From Bacteroides sedimenti (GTDB taxonomy: Bacteria > Bacteroidota > Bacteroidia > Bacteroidales > Bacteroidaceae), in NCBI RefSeq assembly GCF_040365225.1, contig NZ_AP028055.1, positions 496,001 to 560,000 on the forward strand: a stretch of DNA of 64,000 nucleotides, written 5' to 3'. A program made the position numbers and the translations under genes. The notes below the pieces were generated by a model that did no database searches, was not told where the DNA came from, and was given only the letters and a program-made list of their open reading frames with translations. This document shows, piece after piece, positions 9,692-18,129 of this stretch; the first letter of the stretch is position 1; each line of letters begins with the position of its first letter.

Positions 9692-9778
9692 GGAAGTTTG
9701 GGTGAGTGGCTGAAACCAGCAGTTTGCTAAACTGCCGAGCGGGTAACCGCTCCGGGGGTTCGAATCCCCCAGCTTCCG
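9692..9778 (+). tRNA. tRNA-Ser(GCU)
   Basis: An 87-nt class II tRNA. The acceptor stem is GGAAGTT with AGCTTCC. The anticodon stem GCAGT/ACTGC holds the loop TTGCTAA, with anticodon GCT reading AGC/AGU serine codons. A long variable arm (GAGCGG...CCGCTC) is typical of tRNA-Ser. The T arm is GGGGG-TTCGAAT-CCCCC and the discriminator is G. CCA is not fully encoded. Its 3' end is the attachment site of the prophage, and integration leaves the gene intact. Confidence 0.97.
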
Positions 9779-9779
9779 C
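9765..9779 (+). other. attL core of the prophage
   Basis: TCCCCCAGCTTCCGC, inside the T arm and acceptor stem of tRNA-Ser, is repeated exactly at 51503-51517. The integrase gene starts 200 nt away. This is the classic arrangement for a tyrosine recombinase using a tRNA 3' end. Confidence 0.93.
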
Positions 9780-9787
9780 AAAGAAAG

Positions 9788-9808
9788 GTCGTCCGAGGGG
9801 CGACTTTT
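9788..9808 (+). terminator. Prophage-borne terminator after tRNA-Ser
   Basis: GTCGTCC and GGGCGAC form a 7-bp stem with one G-T pair and the loop GAG, followed by TTTT. It replaces the chromosomal terminator now displaced to 51531-51563. Confidence 0.7.
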
Positions 9809-9892
9809 CCCATTTATAGGCACTTTCAGAGCTTCCGGGATATTAGTACTATATGCCAAATAATGCCACTTTGAGACACCTTATGACAAATT

Positions 9893-9985
9893 TTTCGTAC
9901 CTTAAAGCCTAAAAGTACGAAATGAAGTACGAAAAAATCAGATTATCTTACAAAAAAGTACGAACTAAAACGTAAAAGTATGAAA
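9893..9985. repeat. GTACGAAA repeats, putative integrase arm sites (left)
   Basis: TTTCGTAC at 9893-9900 is inverted relative to GTACGAAA at 9915-9922 and 9927-9934 and GTACGAAC at 9958-9965. A weaker GTATGAAA at 9978 overlaps the integrase start. The same 8-mer recurs twice beside attR, which fits arm-type binding sites of the integrase. Overlap with the int start suggests autoregulation. Confidence 0.65.
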
Positions 9986-11122
9986 AACAGTATTTTACGC
10001 TATGTTTTTGATAGAAAAAAACAAGCAACCGACACAGAAACGGGTCTGCTTCAAATAGAAGTTCGCGAAGCTGGCTCTAACAAGAAAGTACTTATCAGTA
10101 CAGGTATTAGACTACTCAAACATCAGTTCTCAACTAAAAATGGCTTTACCTGCGTTAAGCATGATAAGGCTACCATGATTACTCTAAAGGCTAGAAAGAT
10201 ATACGACGAGATAGAGACTTTCGTATCATCTTCTCGCTGTCATAATCTATCCGACGCTAGAAAATGGGACGTCAAGGATAAACGCACCTATTCGGTTGTA
10301 GCCTTCATATTAGAGGAACTCAAAAAGAGAGACCCTAAGGGCTCTACTGTAGAACACCACATGGTGCTAGTTCGTAAGCTGGAAGCCTTCGAAAAGATAC
10401 GTACCTTCGACGACGTTACGTATGAGAACATAGCTGATTTCGACCTGTTCCTTAGAAAGACTATTAGCTCTCAGCCCGTCCTATATAAAAGGCACTCTGC
10501 CCTTAGAGATTACATAAAGACTGCCGTAAAGAAAGGACTCTGCGAGACAAACCCGTATGGTTCTGGCGAAATGCAATTCGACTTTGGGAAGGGCAAAAGC
10601 AAAGAGCCCGTATTCCTGCTAGAGCATGAGATTAAGAAAATACAAGAGTATAAGCCCCTTACCGAAAGTTTAGAGCGCGTCAAGGATTTATTTCTCTTCC
10701 AATGCTTTTCAGGTGTAGCCTATTCTGACCTTATGAGCTTCGACGCATCTAAGGTCTACGAAATGGACGGATACAAAGTATATCGCTCTAGCCGGACTAA
10801 AACGGACGAGAGCTTTATATGCGTACTCCTGCCGGAAGCGCAAGAGATTCTGGAAAAATATAAAGGAGTCCTGCCTAGAATATCCAACCAGAACTATAAC
10901 TCATACATTAAGATAGTAGCTGCCGGAGCTGGCGTGAATAAGACCATTACTACACATACGGGTAGGCATACCTTTGCTACGTACCTGCTTAACCGGGACG
11001 TGCCGATAGAGACGGTATCAAGAGCCATAGGGCATTCTAGCATAAGGCAAACCCTTCACTATGCAAGAATGCTTGGTAAGAAGGTTATTAATGATATTGC
11101 CGCTATTATACCCCAAAAATAA
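9980..11122 (+). CDS. Tyrosine recombinase integrase
   Basis: 380 residues with an N-terminal arm-binding/SAM-like region and a C-terminal catalytic domain. HTGRHTFATYLL gives His326 and Arg329, AIGHSS gives His352, and HYARM gives the nucleophile Tyr361. The first catalytic Arg, normally in a TGLR-type motif, is not there: the segment reads FSGVAYSDLMSF. Loss of this Arg is known in Bacteroides recombinases such as IntDOT, so the protein can still be active. It lies next to attL in tRNA-Ser and mediates integration and excision. Confidence 0.95.
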   Translation: MKNSILRYVFDRKKQATDTETGLLQIEVREAGSNKKVLISTGIRLLKHQFSTKNGFTCVKHDKATMITLKARKIYDEIETFVSSSRCHNLSDARKWDVKDKRTYSVVAFILEELKKRDPKGSTVEHHMVLVRKLEAFEKIRTFDDVTYENIADFDLFLRKTISSQPVLYKRHSALRDYIKTAVKKGLCETNPYGSGEMQFDFGKGKSKEPVFLLEHEIKKIQEYKPLTESLERVKDLFLFQCFSGVAYSDLMSFDASKVYEMDGYKVYRSSRTKTDESFICVLLPEAQEILEKYKGVLPRISNQNYNSYIKIVAAGAGVNKTITTHTGRHTFATYLLNRDVPIETVSRAIGHSSIRQTLHYARMLGKKVINDIAAIIPQK

Positions 11123-11151
11123 AGCCGCCCGTCCCTTCGGACAAAGCGGCT
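11123..11151. terminator. Stem-loop between integrase and late operon end
   Basis: AGCCGC pairs with GCGGCT, and GTCC pairs with GGAC inside. On the minus strand it is followed by TTTATTTTTG, so it most likely ends the leftward late transcript. It may also act on integrase transcripts. Confidence 0.6.
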
Positions 11152-11189
11152 CTACCCCCTAAAAACAAACTATCACTTTTCTTTTTAAC

Positions 11190-11223
11190 GTGCAGACCGG
11201 AGGGGCAAAGCCTCCGGGTGCAC
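11190..11223. other. Long hairpin at the 3' end of the late operon
   Basis: GTGCA/TGCAC and CCGGAGG/CCTCCGG make a 12-bp interrupted stem with the loop GGCAAAG, 2 nt past the stop of the phosphoesterase gene. No T run follows, so it may protect the late mRNA 3' end or cooperate with the terminator at 11123-11151. Confidence 0.5.
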
Positions 11224-11225
11224 TG

Positions 11226-11954
11226 CTATCCTCTTCCCAAGTCCATAGGAATGATAGCCCCCCATCTTCCGTTATCGAATATAACGCCAACGTTAAGCTG
11301 GGGCTTTTTAAAATGTCGTCCGTACGCCATCGCGTAAGCTCTGCGGTCTACACCGCATCCAACTTGCATAGCGAAGTGTAATCTAGTCTCTGATACAAAT
11401 GTAGTGTAGTCTGATTCTGAGTGATAGTGTCCCTGCACAACTGAAATAAATTCATCCTTAGCCCTTATACGAGCTTTTCGACCGATGCCATGATTATATA
11501 GCACTCCGTCTATGATATGCTCCTCTGCGTACTCCCATGTGGGGGTCTCGAGTATTTCACTTATTGACTTAATCCAGTTCTTGCTAAGACCTGCCGAGAA
11601 GGCTTTACGGTCGGGTATGGCGTCGTGATTCCCGACACATACCTTTGCATTTGGGAAAGCTGCGTAGAACTTTGCAATCTGAACCTTCGCCCTTTTAAGC
11701 TCCTCTCCGGCTCCGTGTCCGTCAGGGTCAGCCTCATGGTAAGACGAGTAATGATTATCAAGTAAATCGCCTAGAAACACTACTTCTGTGCAGTTGTAGG
11801 TCTGATATATTTCTTTGCAGAACTCCAGATACCCTTCCTTAATGAAAGGGGCATGGAGGTCACCAATTGCTAAGACCGTCCTAGCGCCTGAGTCTCTCCA
11901 ACGAACTAAGCGGTCGTATTCCCCTCGGGTTATACGAGGTCTTATTTTTGTCAT
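11226..11954 (-). CDS. Calcineurin-like metallophosphoesterase
   Basis: 242 residues with all metal-binding motifs of the family in order: AIGDLHAP, FLGDLLDNH, VGNHD and the late histidine pair in QGHYHSE. It needs two divalent metals; the substrate is unknown. It is the last gene of the late operon and overlaps the spanin-like gene by 4 nt (ATGA). Phage phosphoesterases of this type are often morons or may act on nucleic-acid ends. No signal peptide, so it is cytoplasmic. Confidence 0.88.
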   Translation of the reverse strand: MTKIRPRITRGEYDRLVRWRDSGARTVLAIGDLHAPFIKEGYLEFCKEIYQTYNCTEVVFLGDLLDNHYSSYHEADPDGHGAGEELKRAKVQIAKFYAAFPNAKVCVGNHDAIPDRKAFSAGLSKNWIKSISEILETPTWEYAEEHIIDGVLYNHGIGRKARIRAKDEFISVVQGHYHSESDYTTFVSETRLHFAMQVGCGVDRRAYAMAYGRHFKKPQLNVGVIFDNGRWGAIIPMDLGRG

Positions 11955-12349
11955 AGTAGTTTTTTAATTAGAGTCCAAATAGGCTTCCGGAATTTCAGGA
12001 GTATAAGTATTACAATTATTCCGGCCAGCCAGTTAAATAGATAGAGCCTCGCGGCTTGGGACTTGGTTAGTTCATTCACTTTAACAGTCTCTTTAATCCG
12101 TACGCTATCCGTTAGCCGGACAGTATCTACCTTTAGCCTGTCTACGTATTTTGTCTTCCAAACTTTTAGTATAACGGAGTCCGGAGTTTCCCGTATATAG
12201 ACGCTGTCGTGCATATATACGCTATCCCGGAGAAGTTTATCCCGGTACTCTGTCCGGAGTACTACCCGTTCTACCGGAGGGAGCGCTTTCTTAGAGCACC
12301 CTACCAGTAGGGCAGTAGTAAGTAGAAATAGAATTGCTACTTTTCTCAT
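11951..12349 (-). CDS. Putative unimolecular spanin (lipoprotein with C-terminal TM)
   Basis: 132 residues. The N-terminus is a lipoprotein signal with lipobox LLVGC (Cys18). The centre is periplasmic with repeated DSV/DTV units (SVYMHDSVYIRETPDSV and later copies), and the C-terminus has a membrane segment at about residues 102-120 followed by the basic tail RKPIW. An outer-membrane lipid anchor and an inner-membrane anchor in one chain is the architecture of u-spanins such as T1 gp11, which fuse the two membranes at lysis. It overlaps the endolysin gene by 4 nt. The role is inferred from topology and position, not homology. Confidence 0.6.
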   Translation of the reverse strand: MRKVAILFLLTTALLVGCSKKALPPVERVVLRTEYRDKLLRDSVYMHDSVYIRETPDSVILKVWKTKYVDRLKVDTVRLTDSVRIKETVKVNELTKSQAARLYLFNWLAGIIVILILLKFRKPIWTLIKKLL

Positions 12350-12867
12350 AATAGTATTAGTGTGTTTCTGGAAAAGAGGGCGGCTTCCGACTTGCGTCTT
12401 TTCACAAGTCCGGGAAGCGACTTGCCCTCTGCTGTGATATAGTGTGTTTCAATCCAGTTTGCTATCTTATCCGGGCTAATCTGCATGTTTACTGCGTCAA
12501 ATAGCTGATTGCTTCCTCCGGTATTGTACGTGTGTGATACGAGGGCGTCGAATTGGTTCTGACTGACTTTGACCTTTAGGCGACTGCTAACTTTTGCCTC
12601 CGTTTTTTGTAAGTCCGATGCAAGCAATATTTCTGCCTGCTTGTCGGTCATGTTAATATACTGCGGATATTGAGCCCTTACAATTTCATAATCACCCTTT
12701 CCCTTCAAAAACCGTCCCGTCTTTTTGTTCACGAGTGCGTGTCCGTAGCCTACCGTCCATATACCCGCCGGGCACATAATAGGCTGCATACCCGGGGTTT
12801 TAGGTTCTCCGTCATGTCTTCCTTCATAATGCTTAATCAGCTTAATTCCTAGTTCTCCGGTTTTCAT
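12346..12867 (-). CDS. Endolysin, phage lysozyme (GH24-like)
   Basis: 173 residues. The catalytic Glu15 lies in LIKHYEG, followed by GIWTVGYGH and QNQFDALVSHTYNTGGS, the usual core of phage lysozymes that cleave the MurNAc-GlcNAc bond. No signal peptide or signal-anchor is seen, so it should need a holin to reach the periplasm. It overlaps both neighbours by 4 nt, forming a tight lysis cassette. Confidence 0.92.
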   Translation of the reverse strand: MKTGELGIKLIKHYEGRHDGEPKTPGMQPIMCPAGIWTVGYGHALVNKKTGRFLKGKGDYEIVRAQYPQYINMTDKQAEILLASDLQKTEAKVSSRLKVKVSQNQFDALVSHTYNTGGSNQLFDAVNMQISPDKIANWIETHYITAEGKSLPGLVKRRKSEAALFSRNTLILL

Positions 12868-13325
12868 TCTGTTGTTTCTATTTCAGGGGTTTCAGTACGG
12901 TACGTGCCGAGCTCGGGCTTCCGCAAAGTACAATCTTTCACAAGGCATAAGTGCCTCTCAGCATAATCTTTGCTTCCTACTAGCTTCTTTACCACAGCAG
13001 TAAGCCCTTTAATCTGCCTCTGCTGAGAGGTAGTAGAATAGGTTAGCTGCTTGTTGCTTTTCTCTAAGCTGTCTAGCCGGATAGTTAAGTCCGATATGGC
13101 TGTGTCCTTCTGTGAGTTCGAAAGCCTAAGCCCCTCTATGGTTGTGTTAAAAAATGCGGTTGTCTCTCTCATTAGATTGAGCATTTCCAGCCCCGCGCTG
13201 GCGTCCTCTTTCAATGCCTCTGACTCCGCTTTACTTTTATTCTCCTTAAAGTACAGGAAGGTAGCTAGCCCTCCAGTACCTAGCACTAAGCCTGATAGGG
13301 TAGTAATTATATATCCCCAGTCCAT
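12864..13325 (-). CDS. Putative holin-like membrane protein with coiled coil
   Basis: 153 residues. One membrane segment at about residues 5-26 (IITTLSGLVLGTGGLATFLYF) is followed by a long charged helical region with heptad-like spacing (about 28-120). The position directly before the endolysin suggests a role in lysis, either as a holin or an inner-membrane lysis regulator. There is no clear family match that I recognise. Confidence 0.5.
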   Translation of the reverse strand: MDWGYIITTLSGLVLGTGGLATFLYFKENKSKAESEALKEDASAGLEMLNLMRETTAFFNTTIEGLRLSNSQKDTAISDLTIRLDSLEKSNKQLTYSTTSQQRQIKGLTAVVKKLVGSKDYAERHLCLVKDCTLRKPELGTYRTETPEIETTE

Positions 13326-13329
13326 AGGC

Positions 13330-13692
13330 TTATTCTTGCGTTAATCTTTTTACGATAGCCATTTCTGTTGCACCGTCTAAGGCATTGTTGGCTACTAGAG
13401 CTACGGCTTCCTCCTGTGTAAGCATGATAGGGCAGATGTCTAATTCTTCATCTAACCATTCGCGCATGATAGGTGAGAAGGCTGCGTCCCATTCGGTACG
13501 GTCGTCCCCTTCTTTCCAGCTTTCGGGCTTAGTCTGGTCTGCTATTTCATTGCGTACTCTCTCGTATTCTTCAGCCAGATTAGCCAAAGGCAGCCGCATT
13601 AAGATGTATTTTTTACGGGACTCTGGGTTTAGTCCTCCGTTATTCAACCCTAGTGTCATAAAATACAAATCCAATAAATCTCCTCTTTTCAT
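13330..13692 (-). CDS. Hypothetical phage protein, first gene of the lysis block
   Basis: 120 residues, acidic, soluble, no signal peptide or TM. It contains a DELDICPIMLTQEEAV segment. I do not recognise the family. It begins 38 nt after the end of late-block element A and precedes the holin-like gene by 4 nt, so it is expressed with the lysis genes. Confidence 0.7.
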   Translation of the reverse strand: MKRGDLLDLYFMTLGLNNGGLNPESRKKYILMRLPLANLAEEYERVRNEIADQTKPESWKEGDDRTEWDAAFSPIMREWLDEELDICPIMLTQEEAVALVANNALDGATEMAIVKRLTQE

Positions 13693-13730
13693 AATAATTT
13701 ATTTTTAGTGTTAATAATTTCGATAGGCAC

Positions 13731-13780
13731 TCACTAATATGCCTGAGAAGTGCCATTTTGGTGCACACTTTCTCAGTCAT
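13731..13780 (-). promoter_or_regulatory. Late-block element, copy A
   Basis: On the minus strand this 50-nt segment aligns without gaps to segments at 28351-28400 and 31851-31900, sharing AAGTGT, CCAAAA and a CAGGnATAT core. In this copy CTGAGAA and TTCTCAG arms form a longer stem around the conserved loop. It ends 38 nt before the start of the lysis block. It is either a phage late promoter or a 5'-UTR hairpin. Confidence 0.6.
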
Positions 13781-13805
13781 ATTTTTATAATTTGCAGTAT
13801 TTAAC

Positions 13806-14930
13806 TTATCTGAACTCGAAAATGTTAGACTGGATAAGCTCAGAATCCTGCGCGTCAGGAGCTCCGCGCCAAGTACTGTACTCCACCCGTACAAAACTTC
13901 CATCTAAGGCGTCCAGATAAAAGTTAGGTATAACGTATGTGTAGGAGCTGTTAGCGGCTAGCGTATAGTTTGGAAGTGCGTAGGTATAGTTAGTCCCGAC
14001 TTGGTTTCCATCTAAAATTCTAGCCCTGAAATAATACCCAGAAACAAGCCCTCCGGTTTTATTACTAGAGTTCACAGTAACCACCGCACTGCCAGAGTTT
14101 GATATCCTAGCTCCAGCTTTAGCGGGAGTCTGAGTAGAGTAATTGGTAACAAAGGAGAATCCGCTTGCCAAGAACTGTCTACTCTCAAAAGTAGTCTGCA
14201 CAGTATCTTCACTCTTTAAGCTCCATCTTTTCGGGTTCACAAACCCGCTTCCGGCACTCCATGAATCTGCCTCCACAAAAAATATCTCTCCTGTAATAAC
14301 TCCTCCTGAGCCTATTAGAGTGTCTATCTCGGAAGCTGTAAAATCGACCTGAGCTCCATGCAAAACAGCTTGTGCGTCCGGTATCTGGGCGCTAAATTTA
14401 TCTACCGTTCTGCTTTCAGTTACGTTTTTAAGTCTAAACCCTAGACAACAGTACTTAGTATCTAGTTTAAATACGTCTTGTAGTCCGGTTAGACCTACGT
14501 CGTCCCCTCCCTCTAAGTTCTCATACCCTCGGGCTATCATATTTACTGTATATCCCGACCCTTTCGTTAGCTGACCCGGGATAACTGTTCTTATCACGTC
14601 TCCTCTGCCAGTTCCGTGAATATATCCCCTAAAATCCCCAATTCTACCCGGGCAGTTGTTCCATATACGCTTGTAATCCCATTTAGTTTGGGCATACGTA
14701 GGGGAGGAGGAGTCATTTTCTATCCAGAAGCCATTTCTAACCCTGTCGTCCACAGATGAAGTTTTCCAATACTTCCCTGTATTCTTTACCCGGACTGTGT
14801 CAATGATGGGCTTTCTTTTACTCCACTGAAATATTTTCGCGTGTGAGCAGAGTGTACCTATATCCGAGCTACCTACGCCGATTGCAGACGCTACTAATTG
14901 CGTTGTTATATTACTTAATGGTAATGCCAT
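13806..14930 (-). CDS. Phage tail/fibre-associated structural protein
   Basis: 374 residues, rich in Thr, Ser, Gly and Asn with beta-strand character and no signal peptide. It follows the S74 fibre gene, overlapping it by 20 nt, and ends the structural module. The C-terminal half resembles a beta-sandwich receptor-binding or baseplate decoration domain, but I cannot name a family. Confidence 0.6.
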   Translation of the reverse strand: MALPLSNITTQLVASAIGVGSSDIGTLCSHAKIFQWSKRKPIIDTVRVKNTGKYWKTSSVDDRVRNGFWIENDSSSPTYAQTKWDYKRIWNNCPGRIGDFRGYIHGTGRGDVIRTVIPGQLTKGSGYTVNMIARGYENLEGGDDVGLTGLQDVFKLDTKYCCLGFRLKNVTESRTVDKFSAQIPDAQAVLHGAQVDFTASEIDTLIGSGGVITGEIFFVEADSWSAGSGFVNPKRWSLKSEDTVQTTFESRQFLASGFSFVTNYSTQTPAKAGARISNSGSAVVTVNSSNKTGGLVSGYYFRARILDGNQVGTNYTYALPNYTLAANSSYTYVIPNFYLDALDGSFVRVEYSTWRGAPDAQDSELIQSNIFEFR

Positions 14931-16284
14931 GTTTCTCCAGTTTATTTGTTAATAATTCTATTTGCGTTTGCTGTTCCTTCATACCAGCAATGAGGTACGG
15001 GATAATCTTAACGTAGTCTACGGACTTATAACCGTCAGAGCTTTCATGTACGAGCTCTGGAAGAACTTGCTCCAGCTGCTGCGCTATAAGACCAAAGTCT
15101 CTAGCATCTGTCTTATGGGGGTTAAGTTCTTTAGCTTTTTTGTTCCAGTTATAAGCTACCGGGGCTAGTCTGCATATAACGTCCAGACCGTTATTTATAC
15201 TTCGTACATTGGTTTTGAGTCTCTCGTCAGAAGTGGAATAAGCAGCCAGCTCCCCAGTACAGTACGTATTTCCAGTTAGGATAATACCTGTATCAGTTAG
15301 TGTTAGCTTAGATTTAGTAACCCAATTATTGTACTTAACTATAGATATCTGGTTTCCGTTGGAGTATATGGCGTTTTCGTAAGAAGCATTTTGCAAACAT
15401 ATATTTGCATTATGATACGCTTCACTATACATTATAACTGTGTCCTGAAATTCTGCTGTCGCAAAGACGCTAAGGCTTCCCTCAACTGACAGAGTATTGT
15501 ACACTGATAAATCGTACCCTACAATCATACTACCAGTGATGCTAGCACCTCCTGACACCTGCAATGCGTCGCTGGCAGTAGATGGAACTGATAACTTAGC
15601 ATTGTTAATTTTGAATACGCCATTTTCTGAAATTAGCCTAGTAGTGTAATCCGATGATGCGGACTCGTGAAAGTCGATGTACTTACCGACCTCCATCACT
15701 CCGTCGCTCTTAATAATAGGTATCTTATTGGCTATACCAGCAAGCGCGTAAGCATTTGCAGAAGATATTCCTAGCGTTGAGCCGTCAGCCATAAGTATAT
15801 CAGTCGAAGACCCTCCGGATTTAACAAAGGAAGAAGCTGTTAGTGCCCCTTTCAGACTAGCATTCCCGGTATTATAATTAAGGGTTAGCACGTCATAGTA
15901 AGACCCAACTACGGTCGTATAGTTGCTCTGGAATCGTAGATTGCCTCCAGAGTTGAGCATACGCCAGCTGGCATTTGTTCCCCTCCAAAGTTCTAAGTGG
16001 GCATCCCCGGAGCCGTTTGCCCCTATAATGCGATTAAAGTTGTAGGACGTTATGGAATCACTGACAGTACCTCCAGTAATCCCGAAGCCCTCTAAGGTAG
16101 TAGGGACTCCGGTTAGGTTGTCCCAGTGTATATCATCCATAGTAGCCAGCCGAGATACTACGCCCGCCTTATTCTGATACAGTCCATCAGCTAAAGCCCC
16201 GAGAGCGATAAAATTGCTCCCGGGATTTTTAACTGCTGTGGCTACTTGTATATCGAGATGTTCGAGATACTTTTTATTTGCCAT
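14911..16284 (-). CDS. Tail fibre with C-terminal S74 intramolecular chaperone
   Basis: 457 residues. The N-terminal ~345 residues are Gly/Ser/Thr-rich fibre repeats. The C-terminal ~108 residues start at STSDERLKTNV, the hallmark of the peptidase S74/endosialidase chaperone domain, with conserved DFGLIAQQLEQVLPELV and a terminal coiled coil. The chaperone trimerises the fibre and then cleaves itself off at the Ser of the SDERLK region. The segment before it, TGELAAY, resembles a linker shared with the two upstream genes. Confidence 0.87.
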   Translation of the reverse strand: MANKKYLEHLDIQVATAVKNPGSNFIALGALADGLYQNKAGVVSRLATMDDIHWDNLTGVPTTLEGFGITGGTVSDSITSYNFNRIIGANGSGDAHLELWRGTNASWRMLNSGGNLRFQSNYTTVVGSYYDVLTLNYNTGNASLKGALTASSFVKSGGSSTDILMADGSTLGISSANAYALAGIANKIPIIKSDGVMEVGKYIDFHESASSDYTTRLISENGVFKINNAKLSVPSTASDALQVSGGASITGSMIVGYDLSVYNTLSVEGSLSVFATAEFQDTVIMYSEAYHNANICLQNASYENAIYSNGNQISIVKYNNWVTKSKLTLTDTGIILTGNTYCTGELAAYSTSDERLKTNVRSINNGLDVICRLAPVAYNWNKKAKELNPHKTDARDFGLIAQQLEQVLPELVHESSDGYKSVDYVKIIPYLIAGMKEQQTQIELLTNKLEKHGITIK

Positions 16285-16294
16285 GATTATTTGT

Positions 16295-18118
16295 TTATCC
16301 GATTATACAATATGAATAAGCGTTAGCTGCCGGGGCTACGTTAAAGTTAAATACAGTAGTCCCGTCCGGAGACGTAACTATATCGCATTCCACCACAGTG
16401 CCTGTAGCAGTCTCGTACACCTGCGCAACTACGCCAGCGGGCAACCCATGATTAACAGAGAAAGAAGTAACAGAAGTCGATATTTTCCCCGTCATTTTTC
16501 TAGTGAAACCCCCTTTTGCCTCTGTGAATCCTGTACCTCCGTAGGCAACTCCGATAGCAGTTCCCTGCCATACTCCAGTAGAAATAGTTCCCACTTTCGT
16601 AAGAGACGAATTAACAATGTTAGCCCCTAGAGTAGTCGCACTAAGAACGTCAGTTCCTGCTATCTTATAAGTCTTTCCGGAAGCTAAATCTAAGTGTTCA
16701 CTAGAAGTCCAAGCGCCAGAGGAACTATACCAGTTAAACGTTTTATCTGTAGCCCCTTTGAGTGTTACCCCTCCTCCGTTAGCAGTAGCGTCCGTAGGAG
16801 TAGCTACACTTCCTAGCTCAATATTCTTATCGTCTACTGATATGGTAGTTGAGTTTATGGTAGTAACTCCTCCATTTACGGTAAGGTCTCCTGTAATAGT
16901 AAGCCCTCCGGAAATAGTTCCCCCAGTCAGCTTCAAATACGCGGCGTCGTGGTTGTGCGCTAAATTAAGTGTCAGGTTAGCCAGACCATTTCTAGTAAAC
17001 GTTACCGTTCCGTTACCTCCGTCTGTGGACGAAGCCCCGGTAAGATAGTTGTTCACATAAGAGGTTATATACCCCACGTCGTTTGCAAAAGCAGACAACT
17101 TCGTTGGAAAGTCAGTTATCTCCGATTTAGTGTGAGTATGACCTATTGCTGAATAGGAAGCGTCGTGATTGTGATTACTCAGTGAATAACTCTCTGCCAC
17201 GTTAACCCAGTGCGTTCCGTTATATTTCAGATAATTTCCAGTGGCTAAATTAGTCAGGGACACATCTGCTGCATCAGCAATAGCGCCGATACCTGCACCA
17301 CCTCCTCCACCTGAACCGATACCATACGCGGACAGCGCGCCAGTTGCATAAGCATCACCCGCTATCTCCAGAGCGCCATTTACGATAGATATGTTGATTT
17401 CGTTTGTTCCGTCTGTGATAGTCAAGCCCTTAACCTTCGCGCCCGCTCCGGCTGTAAGCAGACCCGAAAATTCTCCTGTAGAGGTTTTTAAACTTCCAAG
17501 AGTCGCAAGTCCGGTAGACGCTATAGTGGTAACGCTCGAAATAGCCCCAGATATATTACTAGTTCCGTCGAAGTTCTGCCCGAAAATACTTCTAGGCGTC
17601 GATAGCTTTCCAGCGGCAGTAGCTGTCTTAGCATTTCCTTCCAAATCTCCAGTGAAAGTCGTGGAGTACATGTTATTGAACTTCAACGCCGAAGTACCCA
17701 CAGAAAGGGTATTGTTCGCGTTTGGAGTCAGATTACCTGAGATAGCCCCTCCTGATAGATTTAATTTCTTACCTAGTTCCAAAGCGGTTGCATCTGATAC
17801 GGGCTTATTTAAATCCGATGTATTGTCTACATTAGATAGACCTACAGCCGCTTTGTTAAGGGTCTGCCATGTCTTATCCCCTCTGAAATATTGTGAAGTA
17901 GTACCAGCAGCTATGCTAGGTTCTCCCCCTAAATCTGATAAAGAATCGCCGCTAACCCATGATGAACCGTTGTACCATTTTAGTTTGTTGGACGCCGTAT
18001 CAAAGTACATCTGCCCTTTTGCCGGGCTGGTAGGGGCAGTCCCTAAATTTTGTAAAACAGCATTTAGCAGCTGGTTTTTGCTAAGGTCTATATCGACCAA
18101 AAATAATCTTTTTGCCAT
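16295..18118 (-). CDS. Tail fibre protein
   Basis: 607 residues of repetitive Gly/Ser/Thr/Asn-rich sequence. The N-terminus has a QMYFDTASNKLKWYNGSSW motif and an AVGLSNVDNTSDLNKPVS motif, both common in phage tail fibres. A TGALSAYGIGSGGGG linker near residue 260 matches a linker in the next upstream gene. HNHD and GHTH motifs suggest metal-stabilised trimer segments. It lies 10 nt before the S74 fibre. Likely receptor contact at the tail tip. Confidence 0.82.
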   Translation of the reverse strand: MAKRLFLVDIDLSKNQLLNAVLQNLGTAPTSPAKGQMYFDTASNKLKWYNGSSWVSGDSLSDLGGEPSIAAGTTSQYFRGDKTWQTLNKAAVGLSNVDNTSDLNKPVSDATALELGKKLNLSGGAISGNLTPNANNTLSVGTSALKFNNMYSTTFTGDLEGNAKTATAAGKLSTPRSIFGQNFDGTSNISGAISSVTTIASTGLATLGSLKTSTGEFSGLLTAGAGAKVKGLTITDGTNEINISIVNGALEIAGDAYATGALSAYGIGSGGGGGAGIGAIADAADVSLTNLATGNYLKYNGTHWVNVAESYSLSNHNHDASYSAIGHTHTKSEITDFPTKLSAFANDVGYITSYVNNYLTGASSTDGGNGTVTFTRNGLANLTLNLAHNHDAAYLKLTGGTISGGLTITGDLTVNGGVTTINSTTISVDDKNIELGSVATPTDATANGGGVTLKGATDKTFNWYSSSGAWTSSEHLDLASGKTYKIAGTDVLSATTLGANIVNSSLTKVGTISTGVWQGTAIGVAYGGTGFTEAKGGFTRKMTGKISTSVTSFSVNHGLPAGVVAQVYETATGTVVECDIVTSPDGTTVFNFNVAPAANAYSYCIIG

Positions 18119-18129
18119 TATTTATTGCT

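Noticed and set aside
13640..13903. An 87-codon minus-strand frame over the lysis-block leader
   Set aside because: It crosses late-block element A and the end of the tail gene in a different frame; no protein pattern.
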